A stretch of 64,000 bases of DNA from Salvator merianae (GCA_003586115.2 QVOM02000126.1:60206456-60270455); one strand, 5' to 3'; shown: positions 37,441 to 48,871, numbered from the stretch's first letter. Translations and numbers: made by a program. The notes: generated by a model not told the origin, from the letters alone.

Positions 37441-37901
37441 GGGCCTGTTTGCACTTTCCACCATAGAACGTTTGTCACCGAACATTCCACAGTGAAATTG
37501 ACCATGCAGCATGGACACCATCTGCACTGTGTGGTCCTAGTCATGACTGTTAGCAGGATATCAGTATTCATGGTGCAAATGCTGGCATCCTGTGCTTGAT
37601 CAGGACCATGACAGCAGTTGGGAAGCATCCAGCCGCTGCCATGGTAACTGACAGCGCCACGCAGTGCAACAGTTCATGCAAGTGCAATCACAGAGGCGCA
37701 GCCATCATGTGCAGCATGGCTGTGCATGCATAGTATGAATGCACTTTACCAGGAGCTAACTATCAGTTCCTGGTAAGACTTTGGAGCACTAATTTGTCCT
37801 CTATGGCTATTGGGAGCAGCGATATGCTGCTGCCAGTCACAAAGGCCTCCACAAAGTGCAGAAGCACTTTGCTAGCGAGCATCCCTGTGTGAACAGGTCC
37901 C
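37441..37901. mobile_element. Harbinger-type MITE (copy 3)
   Basis: The left end is 'gggcctgtttgcactttcc'. The right end, reverse-complemented, is 'gggacctgttcacacaggg'. The interior aligns in reverse orientation with the copy at 63,612, including 'tgtggaggcctttgtgactg' and the hairpin 'ttaccaggagct'/'agttcctggtaa' at 37,746-37,776. Flanks do not show a clean 3-bp duplication. Non-coding. Confidence 0.75.
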
Positions 37902-37984
37902 AGCTGAGGGAATTTATTCTTCATATTGACCTGCCTGTGCAACTGAGGCCCTTCTAGTTTTACCACCACTTTCAGTATCTAAAG

Positions 37985-38066
37985 GGGTGGGTACTTGGGT
38001 GAGGGTCTTCTCAGTGGTAGCCTGCAGACTATGGAATAGCTTGCCTCTGAGGTTGTTTCAGATATC
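37985..38066 (+). pseudogene. L2-like LINE C-terminal fragment
   Basis: 'GTWVRVFSVVACRLWNSLPL' matches the well-known C-terminal block of L2-like LINEs, '(R)AFSVAAPRLWNSLP'. Only about 27 codons remain before the sequence switches abruptly at about 38,067 to the 3' end of a CR1 in the other orientation. The LINE tail at 39,180-39,266 on the same strand is a good candidate for the continuation, so the CR1 seems to have landed inside this copy. Confidence 0.6.
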
Positions 38067-39090
38067 TTTACTATATAGAAACATAAGAGGAGCCCATCTA
38101 GTCCAGCATCTGTCTCACATGGTGGCCCACCAATTGCTTCTGGGCATTCTCAAGCAGAATATAAAGGCAAACCCTTCACCTGCTCTTGACTCCCCACGAA
38201 TGGTTTTACATCCTGCCTGTCTCTCCAACCTGGAAGCAGTAATTAGGCATCTATTCTACTAGCCATTGACACACCTGACCTCCATGAATTAATCCAACTC
38301 TTTCTTAAAGCTATCCAGGCTGGTTGCTCTAATCACCTCTTCTGGAAGTAAATCCATAGACCAATGACCCTCTGAGTGAAAAAAAATACTTCCCCTTGTT
38401 GGTCCTAACTCTTCTCCCTGGTTTTAGTGTGGTGTGATAGAGAAAAGAATTTTTCTCTATCTGCTTTTTCTACACCATGCATGATTTTATATACTTCAAT
38501 CAGGTCCCAGTAAGGAAGATGTTCCGGTCCCTTCATCATTCTAGTTGCCCTTTTCTTCACCTTTTCCAGTTCCACAATATCCTTTCTGCAGTGTGGTGAC
38601 CAGAATTGTACACATAATTCCAAGTGTGGTCTCACCATAGATTTATAAAAAGGCACAATGACACTTGCCAACTTATTTTTTATTCCCTTCCTAATTGCCC
38701 TTAGGATTGAATTTGCTTTTTTTTTTTTTAATACTACTGTGCACTAGGTTGACACCTTCATTGAGCTGTCCACCAGAACTGCAAGGTCTCTTTCCTAGTC
38801 TAACACAGAAAGTTCCGCCCCCATTAGTTTATAGGCGTGATTGGGGTTTTTTTGCCCCAATGTTCATCGCTTTGCACTTGCTAAGATTGAAGTGCATTTG
38901 CCACTCTGCTACCCACTCACCCAATATCAAGAGATCCCTCTGGAGGTCTTTACAATCACTTTCAGTTTTTACTACCCTGAATAATTTAGTGTCATCAGCA
39001 AACTTTGTGTCTCACTCCTTACCCCTACTTCTAGATTATTTCTGTTTCCTGTCCTTTAGTCAGTTACTAAATGTAACTTTAATCAGTTGT
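38067..39090 (-). pseudogene. CR1 LINE, 3' part of reverse transcriptase
   Basis: Minus-strand translation gives 'LGEWVTKWQMHFNLSKCKVM' near 38,870-38,950, then 'FYKSMVRPHLELCVQFWSPH' and 'LEKVKKRATRMM' in an open frame of 88 codons (38,405-38,671). Upstream (about 38,975) the FADD box region is degenerate. After the coding part comes a 3' region ending in 'acataagaggagcccatcta' (plus strand). It is 5'-truncated within the reverse transcriptase and carries frameshifts. It covers the empty-site counterpart of the MITE insertion at 47,073. Confidence 0.88.
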
Positions 39091-39179
39091 AAATGCACAC
39101 CTATGTACTGGCTTTTGGCTTAGCAAACAGCTCCCCACATACACACACACTTTCAAGCACTGCTATTGTTTTTAGTGGT

Positions 39180-39266
39180 TTCATTTATTTATTTATTTAT
39201 TTACTGTTGTTACCTGTCCTGAGACTTTTGGATATAGGACAGAATAAAAATAAAAATAAAACAACA
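39180..39266 (+). mobile_element. LINE 3' tail (possible continuation of the L2-like copy)
   Basis: 'ttacctgtcctgagactttt' and 'ggatataggacagaataaaa' form the imperfect hairpin typical of the reptile LINE/SINE tail, followed by AAAAT repeats. It is preceded by an (ATTT)n run. Orientation agrees with the L2-like fragment at 37,985. Confidence 0.6.
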
Positions 39267-40894
39267 CAAAATAATATAAAAAACCAGAACTTTTGGATGC
39301 TCAGAAATCGATACCAGGAGACATGATCTATGCACACATTTCTGCTGCTGGATAAGGGCGCATGCTTGGTTTTATGGCAGCCTAAGGCTGGGATCATAAA
39401 CAAAAAATAGGAAATAAGCCTTATTGGACAATGTGTGATTTGTTTTTGAGTAAATATGTAGAGAATTGCACTTTCACAGTGGCTTTGGGAGTTTGACCTG
39501 TTTTCTTTTAAATTGCATCAGTAGCCTGCAGGAAGTACATGCATGGCAGAAAGAGAGAGAGAAAAAGAAAACAATACTTGAGGACTTTGTGGTAGCATTT
39601 CTTGACTTCCTGAAACAAAATGACTCTGGGAACTTACGAAGCCATTCATGGTTATTGAGGAGGATAATTGAAATCACTGTATAGTTCATGGCTCAAATAT
39701 GATACCCGCATAATTCTCTGCCTCAATCCAGCATGAAATGTTTATTTAGTATATTTATACAAGCCAATGGATTGACAAATTCTTTCTTTCTGATGTCATT
39801 CGTGGTACCTGCTTTGTTGCTGTGTTGGGTTGCTGAGGTAGACAAAGTTGTTTAATTTTAGGCGATAAAATTAACAAGATTGCTCAGGGAAATGTTTAAA
39901 AGCTTTCTCCAATTATAATTATTTTAAATAGAAAAACAGAAAAGTTTAATAGTTATAAGAAATAGACAGCTGATGTAAAAACAAAGAATAATGTATACTA
40001 GAAGGGAAACACAATTTAGTAAATGCAGTGAGATGAAAAGCCGCATGAGAAATGCCTACAGGTTCACATGTAATTCAAGCAATGGGTGTGAATCCATACA
40101 AAAGCTCTGACCCCCAAGGGCCATCTAAATAAATAAAATCACCCTCTTTCTGTCCATGTCTCCAGGTGGCACCCAAGTTGACAGCCTCCCAAAGGGACTT
40201 GAGGGAGCAGGAAGGGACTTGAGTGGCCCTCAAAGGTACATAAATCTCAATGTTCAAAGAGTAACTCTCAGGTCACTTCCCCACCCATGGACTGAGGCCT
40301 TGCTGTGGTGAAGCAGACTGTGTCCCTGTGAGAGCACGCTATCACTGCACACATTGGTGGTCGGACACAGCAGTTTCATGATATAGCCTCAACAGTGACA
40401 GCAAAGCTGTCAGACTGCTTGCCAAGGCTACAAAGAAGGTCCCTAGGTGACTTCTCTCACTGGAATGGAGACAAGGCCTCAGGGTAAGAGCAGTCACTTT
40501 GACTGGACAAACCAGGCTTGGAGGCAGGAGCATGCCATCCTAGGCATCCATCTACCTATAAAGTTACTTGTATCTTTACTATGCTGTTTTCTCTGCAGCC
40601 AATTTCAAATCCAGTTTCTGCTGCCATTGCACTTTGATGGTGGGGTGGAGTTTACTGGCCAGATGGGGGCTCTTATGTCCCTTCTTCTTCTTCATCAGCA
40701 GGCAATTAAGACATGAAGGCTAACACACAGCAAGCCTTAGGAAGGGACTTTTGATTCCTTCCCCCATTTCGCCTCCGGGTTTTGCAAAATTGCACACTTC
40801 TGGAAAGTTGTAGGCAAGGAAACTGATTAGGTGTTCAGACTAGGAGAGTGAATGTCCTGATGTCACTCTGTCAAGGTTGTAAACAATCCCAAAT
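39267..40894. other. Unrecognised spacer
   Basis: No gene was seen. About 40,264-40,570 is GC-richer and structured; it may be an old SINE but no polymerase III boxes were found. Confidence 0.4.
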
Positions 40895-41459
40895 TAGGGG
40901 TGTGCACGAAGGCACTTTTCCCCTTTCGCTTCGCATTCCTGTGAAGCTACGGGGCTTCGTTTTTGCACGAAAATATATGTGCGAAAATGAAGCCCTTCGT
41001 CTTCGCGGCGAAGATTTTCGCCGCGACCGGAAGCAGAGAAATCAAGGCGAAGGAAAGATCCTTTGCCTTGATTTCTCTGTTTCCAATGGCGCTCGCCTCT
41101 CTCTCATCCCCCCCCCGTCTGTCAGTGTGCGGGTGGGACTGACAGACTAGGGGGAATGAGAGACAGCGAGCGGGAGAGGAGGGAAATCAACGAAAGGAAG
41201 GGAATCCTTTCCTTTCGTTGATTTCCCTCCTCTCCCACTTGCTGTCTCTCATTCCCCCTAGACTGTCAGCACGCGCGCTGACAGCCTAGGGGGATGAGAC
41301 AGCGGCAAATTGCGAAGGTCCCGAAATGCATCGAAAATTGAGGGACCTTCGCAATTCGAATTTCGTGATCTTTGTTGCCCTTCGCATTCGATGCGAAGGG
41401 AACGAAATCACGAAATTCGATGAAAATTCGAGTGGCACGAAACTTCGTGCACACCCCTA
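40895..41459. mobile_element. hAT-like MITE with perfect target duplication
   Basis: The termini are perfect 17-bp inverted repeats 'taggggtgtgcacgaag' and 'cttcgtgcacaccccta'. The element is flanked by identical octamers 'tcccaaat' at 40,887-40,894 and 41,460-41,467, the 8-bp duplication expected of hAT transposons. The interior is built from nested inverted repeats: 41,138-41,199 pairs with 41,209-41,270 (62 bases, four mismatches), and a smaller hairpin around 'agaaatcaaggc' lies at about 41,037-41,080. It is 565 bp and non-coding; frames inside are symmetry artefacts. The perfect duplication suggests it is among the younger insertions here. Confidence 0.95.
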
Positions 41460-41467
41460 TCCCAAAT

Positions 41468-42594
41468 GGCCTCATTTTTTAACTTCCCCAGTTTCAACTC
41501 CTCATTTCCTCTTCATCTACCTCCCCTGCTAGCAAAGCCCCGTTTCCCCCTTTTCTGCATATGAGTGGTGCCCCTCCTTCTGGCCAAATGGGCATTGTAG
41601 GCTGTGCTCCCAAGCCTGAGGTTGTAAGGATGTAGTCAAGGCATCAGTGTTGCAGGCAGGGGAGCCCCCCCCCCACAGTGGCAGAAGAGGCAGATTTTTG
41701 GAAGTACACTTTTGTGCCCCTTTAAAAAATAGAAGCAAAGTTGGAAGCAAACAAGGCAAGGCCTGTTTAATGCTACACGTATAGGCATTGGACAATCAAT
41801 ATATGATTTATTTTCTCACAAGGCCAATCCCCACCAGCAAAGTCACCTTAAGCAAGGCCAGTTTCCATTACTGCCAGTGGAGATCAGCTTCCATGAGGGT
41901 CTCATTAAGGTGCCATTACAATGTAAAGGAGACACAGCCTAGGAGCTCCCTTCATTATGAGCCAAAACGGCAACCAAACTTGCAACCTTGTGAGTTTGGC
42001 CCAAACAGAGTGGGATTTTTAGAGGAGCTTTTAAGCAAGAGGTGATTTGAAAATACTATTTTGTGGGTCCCATTTTGTGTCATTTTAGCAAAATGGAACC
42101 TTCTCAAATACCAAGGGACAACTGTTTTTAACAAACCAGAACTTATGTGATTTAAAGAGATCTAACGTTGGATAGTAGACATTAGAAAATCACAGAGAAG
42201 AAAGGAAATGGGTAGAATGAAGTCCATAGCCAGCACTATGTTAAAAGGCATGACATAACTTTATGTCAACAGACAGATTCTGTTATGGCTGATAAAAGGA
42301 TATGTAGAGCAGGGTTATGCTGTGAATGTAAATGAAGTGTGAAGTGATGAATTACGCCATTCTGATTAAACATCAAAAATAACATCCTTTATCTGGGTTA
42401 CTAATGCCAAGAATATGGTTTGTGCAACAGGAAGGGTTGGAGGGAAGCAGAGGAAATACAGTAGAGGTATAATATAATTAAAACCCATGTGCAGCATGGC
42501 CCATATTTAAAACAGTATACATTGTATTAAAGAAATAATTTATCAAATGCAGATAAGAATGTTTATGAAATCTCATTTGACAGTGGCCATAACC
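41468..42594. other. Unrecognised spacer
   Basis: No gene or repeat was recognised. A C10 run lies near 41,668. Confidence 0.5.
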
Positions 42595-42617
42595 TTTTTT
42601 TTTTTTTTTTTTTTTTT
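42595..42617. repeat. Poly(T) run of 23
   Basis: An uninterrupted T tract. It might mark the 3' end of an unrecognised minus-strand retrocopy, but no body was identified. Confidence 0.9.
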
Positions 42618-43079
42618 GAGTATGTTTTCTGTATTTTGCTTTGCATCTTTGGGCTCATTTTCTTCACAGCAGCTGGAAATTGAAGAGAATGAAGATCAGT
42701 AGCAGAGCACAATAGACTTCCTACACTTTTAGCCCAATCAACAGAATTCCGCATTTGCTGATGTGTTGAGTTGTAAAGATGGCTGCTGTGCACTTACAAT
42801 CCTGCTTGTACTGTATTTCCAGCATCAAGGATCATCAGTGATGCTGTGTGGGCTTTTGCTCTTGTCAAAAAATTAGCAACAGCTGCTGCACTGTAGAAGC
42901 CCAAATGTGTATGGTCTTTCAAGTACATACTTTTGAAATGCTTGTATTATAGGTCTGCTAGTTTTTGTTGTTTTTTTCAGAACCCCACCGTCTCATTACA
43001 CTGACAGTCTTTTAAAATTAAACAGATTCCTTAAATAACAATAAAATGGCATTATACAACACAAGACATTGGACACAAG
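42618..43079. other. Unrecognised spacer
   Basis: No gene or repeat was recognised between the poly(T) run and the LINE fragment. Confidence 0.45.
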
Positions 43080-43740
43080 AAAGCTAGAGACACAATCAAG
43101 CAAAGGCTACGGGATATTGATTTTTAAAATTGATTGAGTGAGATAACTAGGTATCCAGATATCAAAGAAAGTGCAAGGATGCTCCCTCCAGCAAGTTCTC
43201 TCCATAAGTTATATACTACTAATCTCAGGAAATCATTTACTCTGGCCAGATTTAATGTGCTGCCTTCAGCACTTCTACAGGGTAGATCTGAAGGCATTCC
43301 ATACTCAGAGCATTCATACCCATGTGGACTGAAGGAGGTGGAAAATGTTTTCCCTACTCTACTGTACTGTCATTTTTACAGGGAGATTTGATCTTTATTT
43401 ATCTTACCTATTGTACAGCGGATTCCAGGTAGTGAAGATGAATACTTCCTAAAACGTCTAACAGAAGACGAACATCCACAGACAATGTGACTAAGTCTTG
43501 TGCTAGTGCAATCAAACTAAAAAAAAAAGTTCTAACTGGCTCTAGCAGATAATTTAATATATTAGTAGATTTTTTTAATATATGTAGCCTATTTTGCTAT
43601 TTCTGGTCATATTGCAGAAGATTTTACAATGTAAACATTTTATTATATTGATTTTAAACCTGTCATGATTTTAACCATGTGTCTTTAATTTTGGTCTGTG
43701 ACCACAATAAAAAGACTACTAAAAATTATACAACAAGGAG
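43080..43740 (+). pseudogene. LINE ORF C-terminus and 3' untranslated end
   Basis: The frame 43,134-43,391 contains 'RFNVLPSALLQGR', 'PYSEHSYPCG' and 'VENVFPTLLYCHFYREI'. This order (LP..L.GR, PY.ER.CPCG, E...H.LLYC.FY..) is the C-terminal zinc-finger-like region of a non-LTR retrotransposon, with one Cys (S) and the His (P or L) already lost. The following 350 bases are AT-rich and end in 'tctgtgaccacaataaaaag', the kind of 3' end I associate with a reptile LINE family. 5'-truncated and inactive. The clade is not certain. Confidence 0.65.
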
Positions 43741-45351
43741 GGCTTGCTTGAGACTAGCACAGGCTGCAAACACAGGGGGTGGATGGTGGTGTTTGAGGCT
43801 GCATCTCCATTTACAAACAGAGGCACCCACTACGGCTTGAGAAGGTGTCCACTGCCACTGAATTTCCATTTCCACCTTGAGATGATTGCGCCAACCCATT
43901 TCTAGAAATAGCCCCTGCTATTGAACAGACATGACATGACCAGCCACAGGAAATGGCACCCCCATGCTCTAAAATGGAGAAGTAGACACATCGTTGCAAC
44001 AGTGGATCCTCACCTATCCACTTGTAATGGAGCTGCCTTGCTCTGTAAGAGGAGATCTGACCTGAGGCTCTGTTTCACCCTTTCTCGTCATGCCCGAAAT
44101 CTGCTGCGGGTTATCCACTAACCCTACAGTAGCAATGTTCCTCTTGCTGAATATGCCAGCAGGGTTGAGAGGTTAGGCCTTGTGGTCTGACCTTCCACGT
44201 CTCCACTCTTTGATGACTGGCAAGTGGTTGTCCTCATGTTGACTGGACAACCAGAGCACCATTAAAGTGCTTTAACCGACTTCTACATCATCCTGACAGC
44301 CTTTGGGGTAGGAAACTGGTACACTTAGCGTGCTGGTATTTGTCTGCTCTGCCCCTTCACTGACCTCTCATCTACTGTCTTTCGGATGGACTGAGATTTC
44401 TACATAACTATGTATGAATCTCGGTCATGTTCATAATATGGTTCCCTACTTATGTTTTAGATCTGAAATACCACAGCAGGAATGCATGGATGGGATGGTG
44501 CTTCCTTATTAACTAAAATAACTAGGAAAGAAGAATATACGTGCTTCAGATATCTGGAATTTCTCAAAACTGTTACAGTCTGCAAAACTGGCTATACCCT
44601 ACAACAGGGGGTTGCAGCACAAGAGGAGGGGCATGCAGGACCTTTATGTCATGTGTCTTGATATTTTGCAAACACTGAAGATGGGAAACAAAAATTATCC
44701 AGTTTCAAAGTGACAGCATCATCCTATTTTGGGACACACCAGAAATATCCCCAGAAATTGGCCATTTTCAGTGCATCTCAAAATAAAGTCAAATGCAGAG
44801 TGGCGCAGGTAGGTTATTTGCACAACTGCTATCCTTCATGTTGTTATAGGCATCCAGTACCTTCAGAGCTTTTCTTCCCACTGAGCTTTTCTTCCTCTGA
44901 GGACATTTCTTGGCCTTCAGAAGTGCTGCATGTCCAGGACACCACGGGCATGAAGATGTTATGCTCTTTGGATTTTCATTGAGCAACATCTTCAGCCTGT
45001 GTAGATGTAGTCATAATGAATGGGTCCTAAGAGCTACAGGGGCTCCCAAGCTGATTTATATCTTAAATAGGATTAGAAAGGAAGAAACAAGATCAATCAC
45101 AACAAAGTCACACTGGCTTGAATCCAGCTATTCTCAGATAAAAGAATCAGCAACTAATTATATTACAGGCAAACATTTCTACAAATAGGCCTCCCTGTCT
45201 CCAAATTTCAATATCATAAATTAGATCTTTTTTGTGAGTAAATTCCAACTGTAACAAAATAATTATGGCATGAATAAATACTTTTCCACGCAGATACATG
45301 TTATTGTGGTTATATAAATATCAAATATGAATAATAGGTGATGTCTTTTTA
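43741..45351. other. Unrecognised spacer
   Basis: No gene was recognised. Two mirror-strand frames at about 44,710-45,188 have no domains. The text at 44,000-44,400 is GC-richer and may be a decayed LINE body. Confidence 0.4.
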
Positions 45352-45905
45352 TTATTCTTTTTTTTAATTATTAAATTTTATTTAAAATATGTAAAACGTG
45401 CATTTAGCCCGAAGGGAAGATTCATACATTAACATTATTTACATGTTGACTTCCTCCTTCTTCAGAAGTTTTTTTCTAGATTTCATTTTTCTAGCTCCTC
45501 TTGTTTTCTCAGTTCTTTTCTTCTACTGATCTGTCTTCTTCACTCTTCAAATCCAGCAATAACAAGTTTTTTTTCTAATTCATGTAGAAAATAAAAAAAG
45601 GGTTTCCAGTTTTTAGAAAATTTATCAAGTATCTTGTTTCTCAATAGATTTGTCAATTTGCCCATCTCAACAAGAACCATTATTTTAGCCAACCAATCAT
45701 CTACTGTGGGTATTTTATCCCCTTTCCATTTTTGCACATATACAATTCTAGCTGCAGTCACCATATTTTGCATTAAAACATTTAGCATTATCAATCTTAT
45801 ATTCTATTATTTCTAATAGATAAAATTTTGGTTTAAAAGAAACATTAATCTTTTAAGATCTCCTGCATAACCATAAATATTTGCACCCCCATTTTTTTTT
45901 AATCA
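45352..45905 (-). pseudogene. L1 LINE ORF2 C-terminal end
   Basis: The minus-strand frame 45,540-45,794 (84 codons) reads 'AARIVYVQKWKGDKIPTVDD' then 'MGKLTNLLRNKILDKFSKNW' and 'KPFFYFLHELEKK'. This is the last segment of L1 ORF2 ('AARI.YA..WK....PT.EEW', then 'EMAKLT..I...'). It is followed by a 3' region and a T-rich plus-strand end at about 45,352 that corresponds to the poly(A). Only about the last 80-100 codons are present. It represents a different L1 copy, better preserved than the one at 35.7 kb. Confidence 0.88.
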
Positions 45906-46014
45906 TAAGTGATGTCAACAGATAGTGGAAAATATATATAGAGAATTAACAGGGATAGCAGAAAATCAAATGTGTTTCATCAAAGCAAACTTAAGTATAT
46001 AAGTCAGAGACCAT

Positions 46015-46656
46015 GGGCCTGTTTGCACTTATCATGTGGAATGTTAGAGGTCGTTTTCTGGAAAGCAGCATCCGCACCTTCACGTGGTGTCAACTGACTG
46101 GAAGTTCACTGAGGTCATCTTGGAGCAATCCAGTTGTGGTGCACAAAATTGCAGTCCCAAGGCCTACTACTGTTGTCTGGCAAACTATGGGAACAGTACT
46201 TTCACACCACTTCCTGCTTCTGAATGGCAATGAGGCATGGACTGTGCGGCTGCACCGTTGGAAGGTTCGAAACCAGCCCTCGCTAGTTTCAACCTTTGGG
46301 TTGCTGTGGCTTTTGGTTTGAGGTTCAGAATCTGACAGCTCTTCCATAGAAATCTCCACACAGAATTCTTCCAGTTTCAAATCCAGCTCCACTGTACCCA
46401 CCCTTTCTCCCACACTGAATGCAATGTGATGCCAAAGTCAACGTAAACTAATTGTGACTGGGGGTGGGCAGGGCTTCCAGTGGCTTCCACCTCCCAGCTA
46501 GCTAACAAGTTCACTCACTGTTCACACTTCCTCCACAGCTGGTTGGACTGTGGGATGTTCCAGTGCTTGAAGTGCGGATAAACACCCACCTTACCACATC
46601 CTGATCACTGTGGTAAATGCTAGTTTGAATGTTCTGTGGTAAGTGCAAAAAGACCC
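46015..46656. mobile_element. Harbinger-type MITE (copy 4), CAT duplication
   Basis: The left end is 'gggcctgtttgcacttatca'. The right end, reverse-complemented, is 'gggtctttttgcacttacca', an inverted repeat of about 20 bases with few mismatches. CAT flanks it on both sides (46,012-46,014 and 46,657-46,659), a 3-bp duplication as expected for PIF/Harbinger insertion. Length is 642 bp. The two opposing frames of 102 and 107 codons inside have no transposase motif. Confidence 0.82.
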
Positions 46657-47072
46657 CATGATAATTATGCAATTCAAGCTCAATAAAGGAACAGCAAGAA
46701 AATGTAGGTATGTTCTAGAAAACACTGATGGACTGAATGATCAAGAACATCTTTTATTGGTGTGTCCTGGAGTTCATGGCAAGTGTCTTCTTTGTTCTAA
46801 TGTGGTTCAGTGGTATCACAACACACCAGGAACAGTACTTATTAACATGAATAAAGAACAGCTGAAAAAGAAAGCTGGCATGGTATAGTGAAGATAAGAA
46901 CATAAGCTCTGCTGGATCATACCACAATCCATCTAGTCCAGCATCCCATCTCACATGGCAGCCCACCACTTGCTTGTCAGGTGGAAAACAAGAGCAAACC
47001 CCTCCCCTGCTCTCAGCTTCCTACAAGTGACCTTTAGAGGCATCCTGCCTATCCTTCAAACCTGAAGATAGT

Positions 47073-47591
47073 GGACCTGTTCACACTTGCTGGCCTGATA
47101 TAATTTAATAAGACTATATCAGGCCAGTGAAGATCAAGTGAAATGGTGGCCGTTCTCACTTCAAGCACTAAACTACTTGAAGTGCAAATGGCCATCCCAG
47201 GGCTGCCCAGACAGCTGAGGCAACAGCCACACCAGCATCCAGTGAGAGGCTGGCTGTTGCCATGGTGATCTGGATGTGGTGCACAATTGTGCAGCTGCAG
47301 TCATGCCATCATGCCTGCTTGCCATGCCTCACCTGGAAGAGGGTGTGGATGCTGGCATCCAGGAACAATCTGGAGGCTGCTGCTAAGTGTGTGGACTGTT
47401 AAAAAGCAGTCAACCACTGGGTGGCTTTGGAGGAGCCTGTGGCAAATTCTGGTAAGTTGCCACAGCTCCCCAGTGTGGATGGGACGATCCAGCAAGTGGC
47501 CTGGATCACTATTTATTTATTTATTTATTGGATTTATATGCCGCCCCTCTCCGAAGACTCGGGGCGGCTACCACCAAAGTGTGAACAGCCC
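47073..47591. mobile_element. Harbinger-type MITE (copy 5), AGT duplication, inside CR1
   Basis: The left end is 'ggacctgttcacacttgctg'. The right end, reverse-complemented, is 'gggctgttcacactttggtg'. AGT is present on both sides (47,070-47,072 and 47,592-47,594). Removing the element and one AGT restores 'gatagtattcagacatcc', which matches 'gcagtaattaggcatcta' at 38,236 in the other CR1 copy, so this is a verified empty-site comparison within the window. Length is 519 bp. The interior has a hairpin around 'ggcctgatata'/'tatatcaggcc' and a nested SINE tail at 47,510-47,571. Confidence 0.92.
47510..47571 (-). mobile_element. Truncated SINE/LINE tail nested in MITE
   Basis: The minus strand reads 'gccgccccgagtcttcgg', 'agaggggcggcatataaatc' and then AATAAATAAATA. 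This is the widespread squamate SINE/LINE 3' tail with its GC-rich hairpin. Only about 60 bases were inserted. Confidence 0.82.
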
Positions 47592-47906
47592 AGTATTCAG
47601 ACATCCATTTTAGTAATCATTGATACACCTGGCCTCAATGGATTTGTCTAAGCCTCTCTTAAACACATCCAGACTAGTGTCCATCTCCACCTCCTCAGAT
47701 AATAAATTCTACAGACCAATGACCCATTGGGTAAAAAAAAAACCTTCCTCTTATCAGTTCTAACTGCCCTGCCCAACAGCTTCATGGAGTGCTCCCTGTT
47801 TTAGTACTGTTCAGTAAAGATTTTTTTTTTTTTATTGACCTTTTCCATGTCATATATGATTTTATAAAGTTCAGTCAGGTCCCTTCTTAAACACCATATT
47901 TCAGAG

Positions 47907-48035
47907 ATGTAGCTCTGTTAGTCTGGATCAGTATAGCAAGAGAGTCTGGTAGCACCTTAGAGACTAACAAAGAAAAATGCCACCAACTTCTTTTTCTGTT
48001 AGTCTCTAAGGTGCTACTAGACCCCCCTACCATCT
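47907..48035. mobile_element. Short inverted-repeat element inside CR1
   Basis: The arm 47,944-47,969 ('gtctggtagcacctta...') pairs with 47,997-48,022 ('...taaggtgctactagac'), 26 bases with one mismatch. The text 'gttagtctggatcagtatag' is of a type I know as a common interspersed repeat in reptiles. The flanks 'accatatttca' and 'accatctttca' are similar and may be a target duplication of about 11 bp, or may be chance. It interrupts the CR1 3' region. Confidence 0.7.
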
Positions 48036-48405
48036 TTCAAGGCTGAATAGGCCTAGAAGTTGTAGCCTAATCTCATAGGGGATGTGTTAAATCCCTGATC
48101 ATTTTAGTTGCCCTTTTTTGCCCTTTTCCAGTTCCACAATATTCTTTCGTAGGTGTGATGACCAGAATTGTATACAATATTCCAAATGTAGCCTCACCAT
48201 AGATTTATAAAGAGGCATAATGATGCTAGCAGATTTATTTCATATTCCCTTCCTAATTATTCCCAGCACTGAATTTGTTTTCTTCGCTGCTGCTGCACAC
48301 TGAGTCAACAACTTCATTGAGGTGTCTACCATAATCTCAAGGTTCCTTTCTTGGTCCATTGCATAAAATTCAAACTTCATCTAATTATAGGTGTAATTCT
48401 TTTTC

Positions 48406-48492
48406 TTTCCTTCCTTCCTTCCTTCCTTCCTTCCTTCCTTCCTTCCTTCCTTCCTTCCTTCCCTTTCTTTCTTTCTTTCTTTCTTTCTTTTT
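48406..48492. repeat. (TTCC)n then (CTTT)n microsatellite inside CR1
   Basis: About fourteen TTCC units switch to about seven CTTT units. The tract splits the CR1 reverse-transcriptase region between 48,405 and 48,493 and creates a frame of repeated Phe-Leu-Pro-Ser residues that is not a gene. Confidence 0.97.
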
Positions 48493-48871
48493 GCTTAAAT
48501 GTGCATCACCTTGCACTTACCAAGACTGAAACTTATTTGCCACTTGGTTGTCCACTCACCCAATGTCAAGAGGACCCAACGTTTTTTAGTTTTCACTGTC
48601 CTGAATAATTTGGTGTAATCAGCAACATCTTGTATTTCACTTATTATTTCTATGTATAGATAATTTACAAATAAATTAAAAAGCACAGGACCCAAAACTG
48701 AACTTTGTGAACTTCTTATTTTCCTTCATTTGGAAATTTTTCCATTTATTATTACTCTCTGTTTCCTGTCCTTTAATTAGTTACAATCCAGGAAGAACAT
48801 GGCCTCTTATTCCATGATTGATTAGTTTATTCAAGAGCCTTTGATGAAGGACTTTGTCAAAAGCCTTCTTA

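Noticed and set aside
42595..42617. Processed pseudogene poly(A) tail
   Set aside because: No recognisable mRNA-like body lies next to the T tract.
46013..46413. Opposing frames of 102 and 107 codons
   Set aside because: Both lie inside a MITE and show no transposase motif.
48351..48608. Repeated Phe-Leu-Pro-Ser protein
   Set aside because: Translation of a TTCC/CTTT microsatellite.
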